From assembly GCA_001898185.1 (NCBI GenBank), contig MKTI01000002.1:153924-217923 (forward strand): a DNA stretch of 64,000 nt, given 5' to 3'. Shown in pieces: positions 1-9,221 of the stretch (its first letter is position 1; every line of letters begins with the position of its first letter). The notes under the pieces are model-generated. The model saw nothing but the letters and a program-made list of their open reading frames with translations. It was not told the DNA's origin and ran no database searches. The stretch is from Cellulomonas sp. 73-145 (lineage in GTDB: Bacteria; Actinomycetota; Actinomycetes; Actinomycetales; Cellulomonadaceae). The position numbers and the translations under genes were made by a program.

Positions 1-1907
1 TGGCCACCAGCTGGCACTCGAACAAGTTCGTCAACCCGGCGCAGGACGGCGTCGTGCTGCCGATCCTGCACCTCAACGGGTACAAGATCGCCAACCCCAC
101 CGTGCTCGCCCGCATCAGCGACGACGAGCTGCACGACCTGATGGTCGGCTACGGCCACCACCCGTACGTGTTCACCGGCGGCTACGACGCGGACGAGTCG
201 ATGGTGGACGTGCACCGCCGCTTCGCCGCCCTGCTGGACGAGGTGCTCGACGAGATCGCCGACATCAAGGCACGTGCCGCCGCCGGCGACACCAGCCGCC
301 CGATGTGGCCGATGATCGTCTTCCGCACCCCCAAGGGCTGGACCGGCCCGGCGGAGATCGACGGCAAGAAGACCACCGGCTCGTGGCGGGCCCACCAGGT
401 GCCGCTCGCCAGCGCCCGGGACACCCCGGAGCACCTGCAGGTGCTCCAGGAGTGGCTGAAGTCGTACCGCGCCGAGGAGCTGTTCGACGCGACCGGCCGC
501 CTCGAGGCGAACATCCGCGCGCTGGCGCCGAAGGGCGACCTGCGGATGAGCGCCAACCCGAACGCGAACGGCGGTGTGCTGCTCAAGGACCTGCGGCTGC
601 CCGACTTCCGTGACTTCGCGGTCGACGTGCCCCACCCCGCCGGCTCCTTCTCCGAGGCGCCCCGGGTGCTCGGCGACTACCTCACCGAGGTGATCCGCCG
701 GAACCCGGACAACTTCCGGATCTTCGGCCCGGACGAGACGGCGTCCAACCGGCTGCAGTCCGTGTTCGGCGTGACGGACAAGCAGTGGAACGCCGAGTAC
801 ATCTCCCCCGACGTGGACGAGCACATGGCCCGCGCGGGTCGTGTGATGGAGATGCTGTCCGAGCACCAGTGCCAGGGCTGGCTCGAGGGCTACCTCCTGA
901 CCGGGCGGCACGGCCTGTTCACCTCCTACGAGGCGTTCATCCACATCGTCGACTCGATGTTCAACCAGCACGCGAAGTGGCTGAAGGTCACCAACGACAT
1001 CCCGTGGCGCCGGCCGATCGCCAGCCTGAACTACCTGCTGTCCAGCCACGTCTGGAGGCAGGACCACAACGGCTTCTCGCACCAGGACCCGGGGTTCATC
1101 GACCACGTGGTCAACAAGAAGGCCGAGGTCGTCCGCGTCTACCTGCCGCCGGACGCGAACACCCTGCTGTCCACCTACGACCACTGCCTCAAGAGCCGGC
1201 AGTACGTCAACGTGGTGGTGTCCGGCAAGCAGCCCGCGCCCAACTTCCTCACGATGCAGGAGGCGATCGAGCACACCACTCGTGGCCTGGGCATCTGGGA
1301 GTGGGCCGGTACCGAGGTCGCCGGTGAGGAGCCGGACGTCGTGCTGGCCTGCGCCGGCGACGTGCCGACCCTGGAGGTGCTGGCGGCGGCGGACATCCTG
1401 CGCCGCGAGCTGCCGGTGCTGAAGGTGCGCGTGGTCAACGTCGTCGACCTGATGCGGCTGCAGGACGAGCGGGAGCACCCGCACGGCATGTCCGACCGGG
1501 ACTTCGACACGCTGTTCACGGCGGACCGGCCGGTCGTCTTCGCCTACCACGGCTACCCGTGGCTGATCCACCGCCTCACGTACCGCCGCAACGGGCACGC
1601 CAACATCCACGTGCGCGGGTACAAGGAGGAGGGCACCACCACCACGCCCTTCGACATGGTGATGCTGAACGACCTGGACCGTTACCACCTGGTGATCGAC
1701 GTGATCGACCAGGTGCACTGGCTGCGCGCGTCGCAGGCCGGCCTGCGCCAGCGCATGGTCGACGCCCGCCTGCGCGCCCGCCAGTACACCCGGGAGCACG
1801 GCGAGGACATCCCGGAGGTGCGCGACTGGGTGTGGCCGGATGCCGGCGACGCCGCCGCCGAGGGCGAGGTCGCCGCGACCTTGTCCACGGGTGGCGACAA
1901 CGAGTAG
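1..1907 (+). CDS. xfp: Xylulose-5-phosphate/fructose-6-phosphate phosphoketolase (5' end outside window)
   Basis: Thiamine-diphosphate enzyme that splits xylulose 5-phosphate or fructose 6-phosphate with phosphate to give acetyl phosphate plus glyceraldehyde 3-phosphate or erythrose 4-phosphate. The open frame runs in from the left edge (codons in phase from base 3, reading [12 protein letters not shown]) and gives about 635 residues, so roughly the first 170 of a usual 790-820 are missing. Segments [48 protein letters not shown] and [11 protein letters not shown] are typical of the family. pta and ackA follow, so its product acetyl phosphate can be used directly. A perfect hairpin follows the TAG stop. 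Any ATG/GTG inside the window, such as 54, is not the real start. Confidence 0.95.
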   Translation, partial: ATSWHSNKFVNPAQDGVVLPILHLNGYKIANPTVLARISDDELHDLMVGYGHHPYVFTGGYDADESMVDVHRRFAALLDEVLDEIADIKARAAAGDTSRPMWPMIVFRTPKGWTGPAEIDGKKTTGSWRAHQVPLASARDTPEHLQVLQEWLKSYRAEELFDATGRLEANIRALAPKGDLRMSANPNANGGVLLKDLRLPDFRDFAVDVPHPAGSFSEAPRVLGDYLTEVIRRNPDNFRIFGPDETASNRLQSVFGVTDKQWNAEYISPDVDEHMARAGRVMEMLSEHQCQGWLEGYLLTGRHGLFTSYEAFIHIVDSMFNQHAKWLKVTNDIPWRRPIASLNYLLSSHVWRQDHNGFSHQDPGFIDHVVNKKAEVVRVYLPPDANTLLSTYDHCLKSRQYVNVVVSGKQPAPNFLTMQEAIEHTTRGLGIWEWAGTEVAGEEPDVVLACAGDVPTLEVLAAADILRRELPVLKVRVVNVVDLMRLQDEREHPHGMSDRDFDTLFTADRPVVFAYHGYPWLIHRLTYRRNGHANIHVRGYKEEGTTTTPFDMVMLNDLDRYHLVIDVIDQVHWLRASQAGLRQRMVDARLRARQYTREHGEDIPEVRDWVWPDAGDAAAEGEVAATLSTGGDNE

Positions 1908-1912
1908 TCGGT

Positions 1913-1948
1913 GAGGGGGCCGGAGCGGGTGACCGCTCCGGCCCCCTC
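1913..1948 (+). terminator. Rho-independent-type terminator after xfp
   Basis: A perfect 15-bp inverted repeat (1913-1927 with 1934-1948) with a 6-base loop starts five bases after the xfp stop. No T-run follows, as is usual in high-GC actinobacteria. It probably separates xfp from pta-ackA or attenuates read-through. Confidence 0.8.
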
Positions 1949-1986
1949 GTCGCATGACGAACCGCAAGAAACAGGAGACGCCCACC

Positions 1987-4107
1987 GTGGCCCGCAGCAT
2001 CTACATCGCCTCACCCGAGGGTGACACCGGAAAGTCCACGGTGGCTCTCGGCCTCGTCGACCTGCTCACGCGAACCGTGCAGCGGGTGGGCGTGTTCCGT
2101 CCGGTAGCCCGGTCCACCGAGGAGCGGGACTACGTGCTCGAGCTGCTGCTCGCGCACGACGGCATCGACATGACGTACGACGACGCGATCGGCGTCACGT
2201 ACGAGCAGGTGCTCGACGACGCCGAGGGCTCGCTGGCGAAGATCGTGCAGCGGTACCACGACGTGGAGCGCCGCTGCGACGCGATCGTCGTCGTCGGCAC
2301 GGACTACACGGACGTCGCCGGACCGACCGAGCTGGCGTACAACGCCCGCATCGCCGCGAACCTCGGCGCGCCGGCGGTGCTGGTGGTCAGCGGCAAGAAC
2401 CGGGCGCCGGACGCGATCCACCAGATCGCGGAGGTGGCGATCGCCGAGATGAAGGCGAACCACGCCCAGGTGGTCGCCGTGGTGGCCAACCGGTGCGCCG
2501 CCACGTGCGTCGACGGGGTGCGGGCTGAGTTCAAGGACGAGCTGCCGATCTGGGCCATCCCGGACGACCCGATGCTGACGGCCCCGACGCTGCGTGAGCT
2601 GGTGGACGCGGTCGGCGGCTCGCTGATCCGCGGCGACGAGGAGCTCCTGTCCCGCGAGGTGCTGGACCTGCTGGTCGGCGCGATGAGCGTGGAGCACCTG
2701 CTCGACCGGCTGCAGCCGAGTGCCGTGGTGATCACCTCCGGCGACCGGCACGACGTGCTGCTGGGCCTGCAGCTGGCGCACCAGGCGGACGGCTTCCCCA
2801 ACCTGGCCGGCATCGTGCTGACCGGCGGCCTCACCCCGGCCCCCGTGATCGCCCGGCTGCTGGACGGCCTGAACTCCCGGCTGCCGATCATCAGCACCGA
2901 CCTCGGCACCTTCCGGTCCGCCTCCGCGGCGGCGGCGACCCGTGGGCGGCTCAGCCGCGACTCGCAGCGGAAGGTCGACTCCGCGCTCGCGCTGTTCGAG
3001 CAGCACGTCGACGGCAGGGCCCTGCTCGCGGCGCTGGACGTCCCGCGCGTCGCCGTGGTCACCCCGCTGATGTTCGAGTACGAGCTGCTGGACCGGGCCC
3101 GCAACGACCGCAAGCACATCGTGCTGCCCGAGGGTGGCGACGACCGCATCCTGCGCGCCGCCTCGACCCTGCTCCAGCGCGGTGTCGCGGACCTGACGAT
3201 CCTCGGCGACGAGCAGTCGATCCGGACCCGGGCCACCGAGCTGGGACTCGTGCTCGACGCTGCCCAGGTGATCGACCCCAAGGACGGCGAGCTGCTCGAG
3301 CGGTTCGCCGCGGAGTACACCGAGCTGCGCAAGCACAAGGGCATGACGGTGGAGCGCGCGCGGGAGATCGTCTCCTCGGTGTCCTACTTCGGCACGATGA
3401 TGGTCAAGCTCGGCCTGGCCGACGGCATGGTGTCCGGTGCGATCCACACGACGGCGCACACCATCAAGCCCTCGTTCGAGATCATCAAGACGGCCCCGGG
3501 CGTCAGCAACGTGTCCAGCTGCTTCCTGATGTGCCTCGAGGACCGCGTGCTGGTGTACGCCGACTGCGCGGTGATCCCGGACCCGACGGCCGAGCAGCTG
3601 GCGGACATCGCGATCTCGTCGGCGGCGACCGCCGAGCAGTTCGGCATCGAGCCGCGCATCGCGATGCTGTCCTACTCGACCGGCGAGTCCGGCACCGGGG
3701 CGGACGTGGACAAGGTCCGCACCGCCACGGCGCTGGTCCGCGAGCGCCGCCCCGACCTGTCGGTGGAGGGCCCCATCCAGTACGACGCCGCCGTGGACGC
3801 CTCGGTCGCCAAGACCAAGCTGCCCGACTCCGCGGTGGCCGGGCGGGCGACGGTGTTCGTCTTCCCCGACCTGAACACCGGCAACAACACGTACAAGGCC
3901 GTGCAGCGGTCCGCCGGCGCCGTGGCGATCGGCCCGGTGCTGCAGGGGCTGCGCGCCCCGGTCAACGACCTGTCCCGCGGCGCCCTGGTCCAGGACATCG
4001 TCAACACCGTCGCGATCACCGCGATCCAGGCCCAGGCGCTCGCCGGGGCCACCACCCGCACCGAGCTGCCCGCGGCAGCCGACCCCGTGGAGGCAGCAAC
4101 CCGATGA
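1987..4107 (+). CDS. pta: Phosphate acetyltransferase, long BioD/DRTGG-domain form
   Basis: Converts acetyl-CoA plus phosphate to acetyl phosphate plus CoA, reversibly, in the cytoplasm. The N-terminal part is a BioD-like nucleotide-binding domain (SPEGDTGKS near residues 9-17), then a DRTGG-type middle domain, and from about residue 355 the catalytic PTA_PTB domain ([40 protein letters not shown]). With GTG at 1987 the protein has 706 residues, matching the 690-715 of the long form. This start has CAGGAG nine bases upstream; an ATG at 1954 in the same frame would add 11 residues but lacks a ribosome site. The stop overlaps the ackA start as ATGA, so the two are translationally coupled. Confidence 0.93.
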   Translation: MARSIYIASPEGDTGKSTVALGLVDLLTRTVQRVGVFRPVARSTEERDYVLELLLAHDGIDMTYDDAIGVTYEQVLDDAEGSLAKIVQRYHDVERRCDAIVVVGTDYTDVAGPTELAYNARIAANLGAPAVLVVSGKNRAPDAIHQIAEVAIAEMKANHAQVVAVVANRCAATCVDGVRAEFKDELPIWAIPDDPMLTAPTLRELVDAVGGSLIRGDEELLSREVLDLLVGAMSVEHLLDRLQPSAVVITSGDRHDVLLGLQLAHQADGFPNLAGIVLTGGLTPAPVIARLLDGLNSRLPIISTDLGTFRSASAAAATRGRLSRDSQRKVDSALALFEQHVDGRALLAALDVPRVAVVTPLMFEYELLDRARNDRKHIVLPEGGDDRILRAASTLLQRGVADLTILGDEQSIRTRATELGLVLDAAQVIDPKDGELLERFAAEYTELRKHKGMTVERAREIVSSVSYFGTMMVKLGLADGMVSGAIHTTAHTIKPSFEIIKTAPGVSNVSSCFLMCLEDRVLVYADCAVIPDPTAEQLADIAISSAATAEQFGIEPRIAMLSYSTGESGTGADVDKVRTATALVRERRPDLSVEGPIQYDAAVDASVAKTKLPDSAVAGRATVFVFPDLNTGNNTYKAVQRSAGAVAIGPVLQGLRAPVNDLSRGALVQDIVNTVAITAIQAQALAGATTRTELPAAADPVEAATR

Positions 4108-5300
4108 GCACCCGCACAGTCCTGGTGGTCAACTCCGGCTCGTCGTCGATCAAGTACCAGCTGGTCGACCCCGACGCCGGCACGGCGATCGCCTCGGGCC
4201 TCGTCGAGCGGATCGGCGAGAGCTCCGGCAACGTCAAGCACACCTACGGCGACCAGACGGTCAAGCGCGAGCTGCCCGTGCCGGACCACGCGGTCGGCAT
4301 GCGGATCGTCCTCGACCTGTTCGAGGAGGTCGGCCCCTCGATCCACACGTCCAACGTCGTGGCCGTCGGCCACCGCGTGGTGCAGGGCGGCTCGGTGTTC
4401 GACGCGCCGGCCCTGATCGACGACGACGTGGTGGAGAAGATCGACGCCCTGTCCCCGCTGGCGCCGCTGCACAACCCGGCGCACATCACCGGGATCAAGG
4501 TCGCCCGGCAGCTGCTGCCGGACGAGCCGCAGGTCGCGGTGTTCGACACGGCGTTCTTCGAGAAGCTGCCCGCCGAGGCCGCCACGTACGCGATCGACAA
4601 GAAGGTCGCCGCCGCGCACCAGGTGCGCCGCTACGGCGCCCACGGCACGTCGCACCAGTACGTGTCGCAGGAGGTGGCCCGGTACCTCGACCGCCCGGTC
4701 GGAGAGCTGAACCAGATCGTGCTGCACCTGGGCAACGGCGCCTCGGCGTCGGCCGTCAAGGGCGGGCACGCGGTGGACACCTCGATGGGGCTGACGCCGC
4801 TCGAGGGCCTGGTGATGGGCACGCGGTCCGGCGACATCGACCCGGCCGTCGTCTTCCACCTGTACCGGAACGCCGGCATGTCGATCGACGACATCGACGA
4901 CCTGCTCAACCGGCGCTCGGGGATCAAGGGCCTCTCCGGGGAGAACGACTTCCGCGCGCTGCACGAGCTGATCGCGGCGGGGAACGCCGATGCGGCGCTC
5001 GCCCTGGACGTGTACGTGCACCGGCTGAAGAAGTACGTCGGCGCCTACTACGCGATCCTCGGCCGGCTCGACGTGCTGACGTTCACCGCCGGTGTCGGTG
5101 AGAACGACGACGTGGTGCGCGCGCGGGTGTGCGAGGGGCTCGAGCCGCTCGGCATCGTGCTCGACCCGGAGCGCAACGCCGGCCGCGGTGGCCCGAAGGT
5201 CATCTCGGCGGAGGGCTCGCCCGTCACCGTGCTGGTGATCCCCACCAACGAGGAGCTGGCGATCGCCCGCCAGTCGCTGGCGGTGGTCGAGGCCCGCTGA
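4104..5300 (+). CDS. ackA: Acetate kinase
   Basis: Transfers phosphate between acetyl phosphate and ADP, making acetate and ATP; the energy-yielding end of the xfp-pta-ackA route. The 398-residue protein has the ASKHA-fold motifs [11 protein letters not shown] near the N-terminus, [17 protein letters not shown] with the catalytic histidine, [15 protein letters not shown], and GVGEND near the C-terminus. Length is standard. The ATG at 4104 overlaps the pta stop by four bases (ATGA), which fixes the start. A 21-bp perfect hairpin lies just behind the stop. Confidence 0.96.
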   Translation: MSTRTVLVVNSGSSSIKYQLVDPDAGTAIASGLVERIGESSGNVKHTYGDQTVKRELPVPDHAVGMRIVLDLFEEVGPSIHTSNVVAVGHRVVQGGSVFDAPALIDDDVVEKIDALSPLAPLHNPAHITGIKVARQLLPDEPQVAVFDTAFFEKLPAEAATYAIDKKVAAAHQVRRYGAHGTSHQYVSQEVARYLDRPVGELNQIVLHLGNGASASAVKGGHAVDTSMGLTPLEGLVMGTRSGDIDPAVVFHLYRNAGMSIDDIDDLLNRRSGIKGLSGENDFRALHELIAAGNADAALALDVYVHRLKKYVGAYYAILGRLDVLTFTAGVGENDDVVRARVCEGLEPLGIVLDPERNAGRGGPKVISAEGSPVTVLVIPTNEELAIARQSLAVVEAR

Positions 5301-5307
5301 GGCCTGC

Positions 5308-5356
5308 GACCCACGGGTGCCCCGGTCCGCTCGTCGGACCGGGGCACCCGTGGGTC
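5308..5356. terminator. Bidirectional terminator between ackA and gabD2
   Basis: Perfect 21-bp inverted repeat (5308-5328 with 5336-5356) with a 7-base loop, lying in the 65-base gap between two convergent genes. It can end transcripts from both sides. Confidence 0.88.
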
Positions 5357-5365
5357 AGGCGGCGC

Positions 5366-7018
5366 TCACGGCAGCCGCACCGTCCGCATGGCCCGCAGCG
5401 CCTGCGTGTAGACGACCGGCCAGAGCTCGTGCCCCAGCCCGAACAGCCGCTCGAGCCCCACCGTCGGACCGCCCCACGGACCCAGCACGCCGTGGGTCCC
5501 CCGCTGCAGCGCGATGGTCTGCTGCCGCGTGTGCAGCCACAGCCCCTCCGGCCCGTGCCGGCCGCCGAGCCCGGACGGTCCCCAGCCGGACTGCGGCGCC
5601 CCCATCGACGCCCAGCTGGCGACGTACCCCTCGTTGACGTTCACCGACCCGGCGCGGACGCGCCGAGCCAGTGCGGCGCCGCGCCGCGCCGACGCGGTCC
5701 AGATGCTCGCGTTCAGGCCGTACTCGCTGTCGTTCATCGCGGCGACTGCCTCGTCGTCCGACGACACCGGGCTGAGCGCCACCACCGGACCGAAGGTCTC
5801 CTCGCGGCACAGCAGGGCCGTGGCCGGGACGTCGGTCAGCACCGTCGGCTCGTAGAAGTAGGGGCCGAGGTCCGGTCGCTCGTGCCCGCCGGTCAGCACC
5901 CGTGCACCCTGGCCGACGGCGTCCTCGACGTGCTCGACCACCCGCGCGAGCTGGCTCGCCGACGTCAGCGACCCGACGTCCGACCGGTAGTCCAGCCCCG
6001 CACCCAGCCGCAGCGCACGCGTCCGGGCGACGAACGCCGGCACGAGCTCGTCCCACACGGCGCGGTGCACGTACACGCGCTCGACGCTCACGCAGATCTG
6101 GCCCGTGCCCGCGAAGGCGGCGCGCACCACCCCGGCGGCTGTGACGTCCACGTGCACGTCCTCGGCGACGTAGAGGGCGTTCTTGCCGCCGAGCTCGAGC
6201 GTCGCAGGCACCAGCCGCCGCCCGGCCTGCGCGGCCACGGTGCGACCGGCGCCGGTGGAGCCGGTGAAGACGACGGCATCCGCCGCGTCGACCACCGCCG
6301 AGCCGATGTCCGGCCCGCCGGTGACCACCTGCAGCACGCCGACCGGCAGGCCCGCGTCCTCCAGCAGCTCCGCGGCCCACAGCGCCGTCAGCGTCGTCTG
6401 CGGGTCGGGGCGCAGGACCACGGCGTTGCCCGCGACCAGCGCCGGCAGCGCATCGCCGAGGGCCATGGTCAGCGGCACGTTCCACGGCGCCACCACGCCG
6501 ACCACCCCGATCGGGTGCCGCACCACCCGGGTGGACGTCAGCCCGGGCAGCAGGCCGGCGGCGTGCCGGGTGGCCAGGTACGAGCGGGCGCGGACGGCGT
6601 AGTGCCGCGCCACGTTGGCGACGTCCGCGACCTCCTCGAAGGCGTGGGTCCGCGCCTTGCCCGTCTCCACCTGGATCAGGTCGAGCACGTCGCTCTGCCG
6701 TTCGAGCAGCAGGTCGTGCAACCGCAGCAGCACCGCGGTGCGCTCCCGGAGCGGGGTGGCGGACCACAGCCGCTGGGCGGCACGGGCGGTCCGGACGGCC
6801 TGCACCACGTCCTCCGGCCGGGACAGCGGGACGGCGGCGATCGGTGCGCCGGTGAACGGCGCGTGCGCGACGTGGACGGCGTGGCCGGGGCCGGCGACCA
6901 CCCTGGCCAGCAGCGTGCGCAGGTCGTCCGGCTCGAGCACGTAGGTGGCGAGCGGGTCCGTCTCCGGGTCGTGCAGCTGGGCGTGTGCCGGGTCCGGCTG
7001 CCCTGCGTCGTGCGCCAT
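5366..7018 (-). CDS. gabD2: Aldehyde dehydrogenase, probable succinate-semialdehyde dehydrogenase (GabD2 type)
   Basis: NAD(P)-dependent oxidation of an aldehyde, probably succinate semialdehyde, to the acid. Visible are the Rossmann part (GVVAPWNVPLTMALGDALPA), the glycine motif FTGSTGAGR, the general base LELGGKN and the nucleophile cysteine in TGQICVSVERVYV, a form typical of the actinobacterial GabD2 branch, then EETFGPVV. ATG at 7018 gives 550 residues; a GTG/ATG at 7054 would add 12. I prefer 7018 because TACTCT lies exactly six bases upstream, the layout of a leaderless mRNA. It is a single gene, convergent with ackA. Substrate is inferred from family resemblance only. Confidence 0.82.
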   Translation of the reverse strand: MAHDAGQPDPAHAQLHDPETDPLATYVLEPDDLRTLLARVVAGPGHAVHVAHAPFTGAPIAAVPLSRPEDVVQAVRTARAAQRLWSATPLRERTAVLLRLHDLLLERQSDVLDLIQVETGKARTHAFEEVADVANVARHYAVRARSYLATRHAAGLLPGLTSTRVVRHPIGVVGVVAPWNVPLTMALGDALPALVAGNAVVLRPDPQTTLTALWAAELLEDAGLPVGVLQVVTGGPDIGSAVVDAADAVVFTGSTGAGRTVAAQAGRRLVPATLELGGKNALYVAEDVHVDVTAAGVVRAAFAGTGQICVSVERVYVHRAVWDELVPAFVARTRALRLGAGLDYRSDVGSLTSASQLARVVEHVEDAVGQGARVLTGGHERPDLGPYFYEPTVLTDVPATALLCREETFGPVVALSPVSSDDEAVAAMNDSEYGLNASIWTASARRGAALARRVRAGSVNVNEGYVASWASMGAPQSGWGPSGLGGRHGPEGLWLHTRQQTIALQRGTHGVLGPWGGPTVGLERLFGLGHELWPVVYTQALRAMRTVRLP

Positions 7019-7024
7019 CGCGTC

Positions 7025-7030
7025 AGAGTA
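7025..7030 (-). promoter_or_regulatory. Putative -10 box of a leaderless gabD2 transcript
   Basis: TACTCT on the minus strand ends six bases before the ATG at 7018, so transcription would begin at or next to the start codon. No good -35 hexamer is visible and no Shine-Dalgarno sequence precedes the gene. Confidence 0.4.
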
Positions 7031-7122
7031 CGTCCGCCGCCTGTCGGAGCCCATGCGAGAGCAGTGGGGCGCAGTTCAGCGCGGTCAGTCGAGCCCGGTC
7101 GGGCGCAGTCGGGGGCAGCACG

Positions 7123-7162
7123 CGGGTGGGGGCGGCCGCCGTCCGGCGACCGCCCCCACCCG
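7123..7162 (-). terminator. Terminator after ptsI
   Basis: Perfect 13-bp GC-rich inverted repeat (7123-7135 with 7150-7162), loop 14 bases, immediately downstream of the ptsI stop on the minus strand. It closes the fructose PTS operon. Confidence 0.8.
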
Positions 7163-7170
7163 TCGTGCGC

Positions 7171-8886
7171 TCAGCCCAGCGTCGCGCGCACCTCGTCGAC
7201 CAGCAGCCCGACCACGGCCGCCCGGCCCTCCTCGGCCGACCGCGCCGCGAGCGCCGCCGCCGCCATCTCGCGGCACCGCTCCAGCGTGTGGTGCCGCACG
7301 GCGTACCGCACGGCCGCCACGGCGCCGGCCGACATCGACAGGCTGGTGACGCCAAGACCGACCAGGACCAGCGCCATCAACGGGTCCGCCGCCGACTCGC
7401 CGCACACCCCGACCGGCTTGCCGAGCGTCACCCCGGCCCGAGCCGTGACGGCGACCAGGTCGAGCACGGCCGGCTGCCACGGGTCGAGCAGGTCGGCCAG
7501 CTCACCGCGCAGCCGGTCGGTGGCCATCGTGTACTGCGCGAGGTCGTTGGTGCCGAGGGAGACGAAGTCCACCTCCGCGAGCAGCTGCTCGGCCCGCAGC
7601 GCGGCCGAGGGCACCTCCACCATCACGCCGACCGTCGCGACCCCCGCGGCACGGGCGCGCGCCGCGAACTCCCGGGCCTCGTCCACCGTGGCGATCATCG
7701 GGGCCATCACCCAGGGGGTGGTGCCCGTCTCCCGCTGTGCATCGGCGAGCGCCGCCAGCTGGGTGTCGAGCAGCTCCGGGTGCGTGCGCACCTGGCGGTA
7801 GCCCCGCACGCCGAGCGCCGGGTTCTCCTCGTCGGGCTGGGTGGCGAAGGTCAGCGGCTTGTCCGCACCGGCGTCGAGCGTGCGGACCACCACCTTGCGC
7901 TCGCCGAGCGCCCGCAGGACGACGGCGTAGGTCTCCGCCTGCTCCTTGCGGGTCGGCGCCGTGGACCGCTCGAGGAACAGCACCTCGGTGCGGAACAGGC
8001 CGACGCCCTGCACCGGCTGCGGGGCCACGCGCTGGGCGTCCTCGGCGGTGCCGATGTTGGCGAGCAGCTGCACGGGATGGCCGTCGGCCGTGGCACCCGG
8101 TGCGGTGTCCTCCTCGAACACGCGCTCGGTCGCCGCCCGGCGCGCCAGCGCCGCCCGCAGCTCGTCGTCCGGGTCGACCGTCACGGTGGACGTCGCCGAG
8201 TCGACGGCGACCTCGACGCCCTCGGGCAGGTCCGTCGCACCGGTGACGCGGACCAGGCACGGCAGGCCCAGCTGCCCCGCGATGATCGCGGTGTGGCCGG
8301 TCGGGCCGCCGAGCTCGGTGACGATCGCCAGCACGTTGGCCAGGTCGAGCGCCGCCGTGTCCGCCGGTGCGAGGTCGCGGGCGACCACCACGGACGGCCT
8401 GGTCAGCTCGGGGACGCCGGGTGCCGGCAGCCCCATCGCGCGGGCCACAACCCGGTCACGCACCGACCGCAGGTCGGTGACGCGCTCGGCGAGGTACCCG
8501 CCCGCCTGCTCGAACATCGCGGCGAACTTGTCCACCACGGCGTCGATCGCCGCGACCGGCGGCTCGCCGGCGTCGAGCCGGGCGAGCACGCCGGTGCGCA
8601 GCGCCGGGTCGGCCGCCATCTGCGCGGTGGCGGCCAGCACCTCCTTGACGGTGCCGGACGAGCGGTCGGACTGGGCCTGCAGGGCGTCCGCGACGTCCGT
8701 GAACGCCTGCCCCACCGCGGCACGCACCTGCTCCGGGCCGGCCGGTGCACCGTCCACCAGCAGCGGCGCGTCGGCGGCGGGGGCCGGTGCCGGGCGCACC
8801 TGCACGACGGGGCCGACGGCGGTCCGACGGCCGACGCCGACGCCGTGCAGCACGGCACCCGGCGCGGCCCCCACCGCCGCGGTCAC
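7171..8886 (-). CDS. ptsI: PTS enzyme I (phosphoenolpyruvate-protein phosphotransferase)
   Basis: First step of the PTS: takes phosphate from phosphoenolpyruvate and passes it to HPr. The 571-residue protein has the N-terminal HPr-binding region, the swivelling domain with the phosphorylated histidine in GGPTGHTAIIAG (H198), and the PEP-binding barrel (GVGLFRTEVLFLER, LGTNDLAQYTMATDR, GVCGESAADP). The GTG at 8886 overlaps the ptsH stop as GTGA; a longer upstream frame is only the ptsH shadow. It is the last gene of the fructose operon and presumably also serves the mannitol-type EII nearby, since no other EI is in the window. Confidence 0.95.
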   Translation of the reverse strand: MTAAVGAAPGAVLHGVGVGRRTAVGPVVQVRPAPAPAADAPLLVDGAPAGPEQVRAAVGQAFTDVADALQAQSDRSSGTVKEVLAATAQMAADPALRTGVLARLDAGEPPVAAIDAVVDKFAAMFEQAGGYLAERVTDLRSVRDRVVARAMGLPAPGVPELTRPSVVVARDLAPADTAALDLANVLAIVTELGGPTGHTAIIAGQLGLPCLVRVTGATDLPEGVEVAVDSATSTVTVDPDDELRAALARRAATERVFEEDTAPGATADGHPVQLLANIGTAEDAQRVAPQPVQGVGLFRTEVLFLERSTAPTRKEQAETYAVVLRALGERKVVVRTLDAGADKPLTFATQPDEENPALGVRGYRQVRTHPELLDTQLAALADAQRETGTTPWVMAPMIATVDEAREFAARARAAGVATVGVMVEVPSAALRAEQLLAEVDFVSLGTNDLAQYTMATDRLRGELADLLDPWQPAVLDLVAVTARAGVTLGKPVGVCGESAADPLMALVLVGLGVTSLSMSAGAVAAVRYAVRHHTLERCREMAAAALAARSAEEGRAAVVGLLVDEVRATLG

Positions 8887-9164
8887 GACGTCGCCTCGGG
8901 TGCGTCCAGGTCGCGGGAGAGCAGGTCGACGAGGCCGTCGAGCACCTCGTCCGCCTTCGGTCCCTCGGCTGCCAGGATCACCTGGGCACCGCACGGCACG
9001 CCGAGCGACATCACCAGCAGGATGCTCGACGCGTCCACCGGCAGCCCGCCCTCGGTGGCGATGGTGACGGGCGTGCCGCCGGCGGCCACCGCCTGCGTGA
9101 AGAGCATCGCGGGACGGGCGTGCAGCCCCACCCGGGACGCCACGGTGACAGTTCGTTCTGCCAT
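8883..9164 (-). CDS. ptsH: PTS phosphocarrier protein HPr
   Basis: Small cytoplasmic carrier (93 residues) that moves phosphate from enzyme I to the EIIA domains. The active-site histidine is H15 in RVGLHARPA. The region around serine 47 (ASSILLVMSLGV) resembles the Firmicute regulatory serine site, but whether an HPr kinase exists here cannot be told. It lies 57 bases after the EIIBC gene and overlaps ptsI by four bases. Length is slightly above the usual 85-90 because of an acidic tail. Confidence 0.94.
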   Translation of the reverse strand: MAERTVTVASRVGLHARPAMLFTQAVAAGGTPVTIATEGGLPVDASSILLVMSLGVPCGAQVILAAEGPKADEVLDGLVDLLSRDLDAPEATS

Positions 9165-9221
9165 GTCGTCAATCGCCTTTCATCAGGTAGGCCAACGTCG
9201 TCGTCGTCACTGCGATTCTGC

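Noticed and set aside
2011-3459. 482-codon minus-strand frame opposite pta
   Set aside because: Shadow of pta with no recognisable motif; pta itself is unmistakable on the plus strand.
5129-7801. Very long open frame (890 codons) on the plus strand
   Set aside because: It lies antisense to gabD2 and the end of ptsI; the translation is low-complexity Arg/Pro/Gly/His, typical of antisense frames in high-GC DNA.
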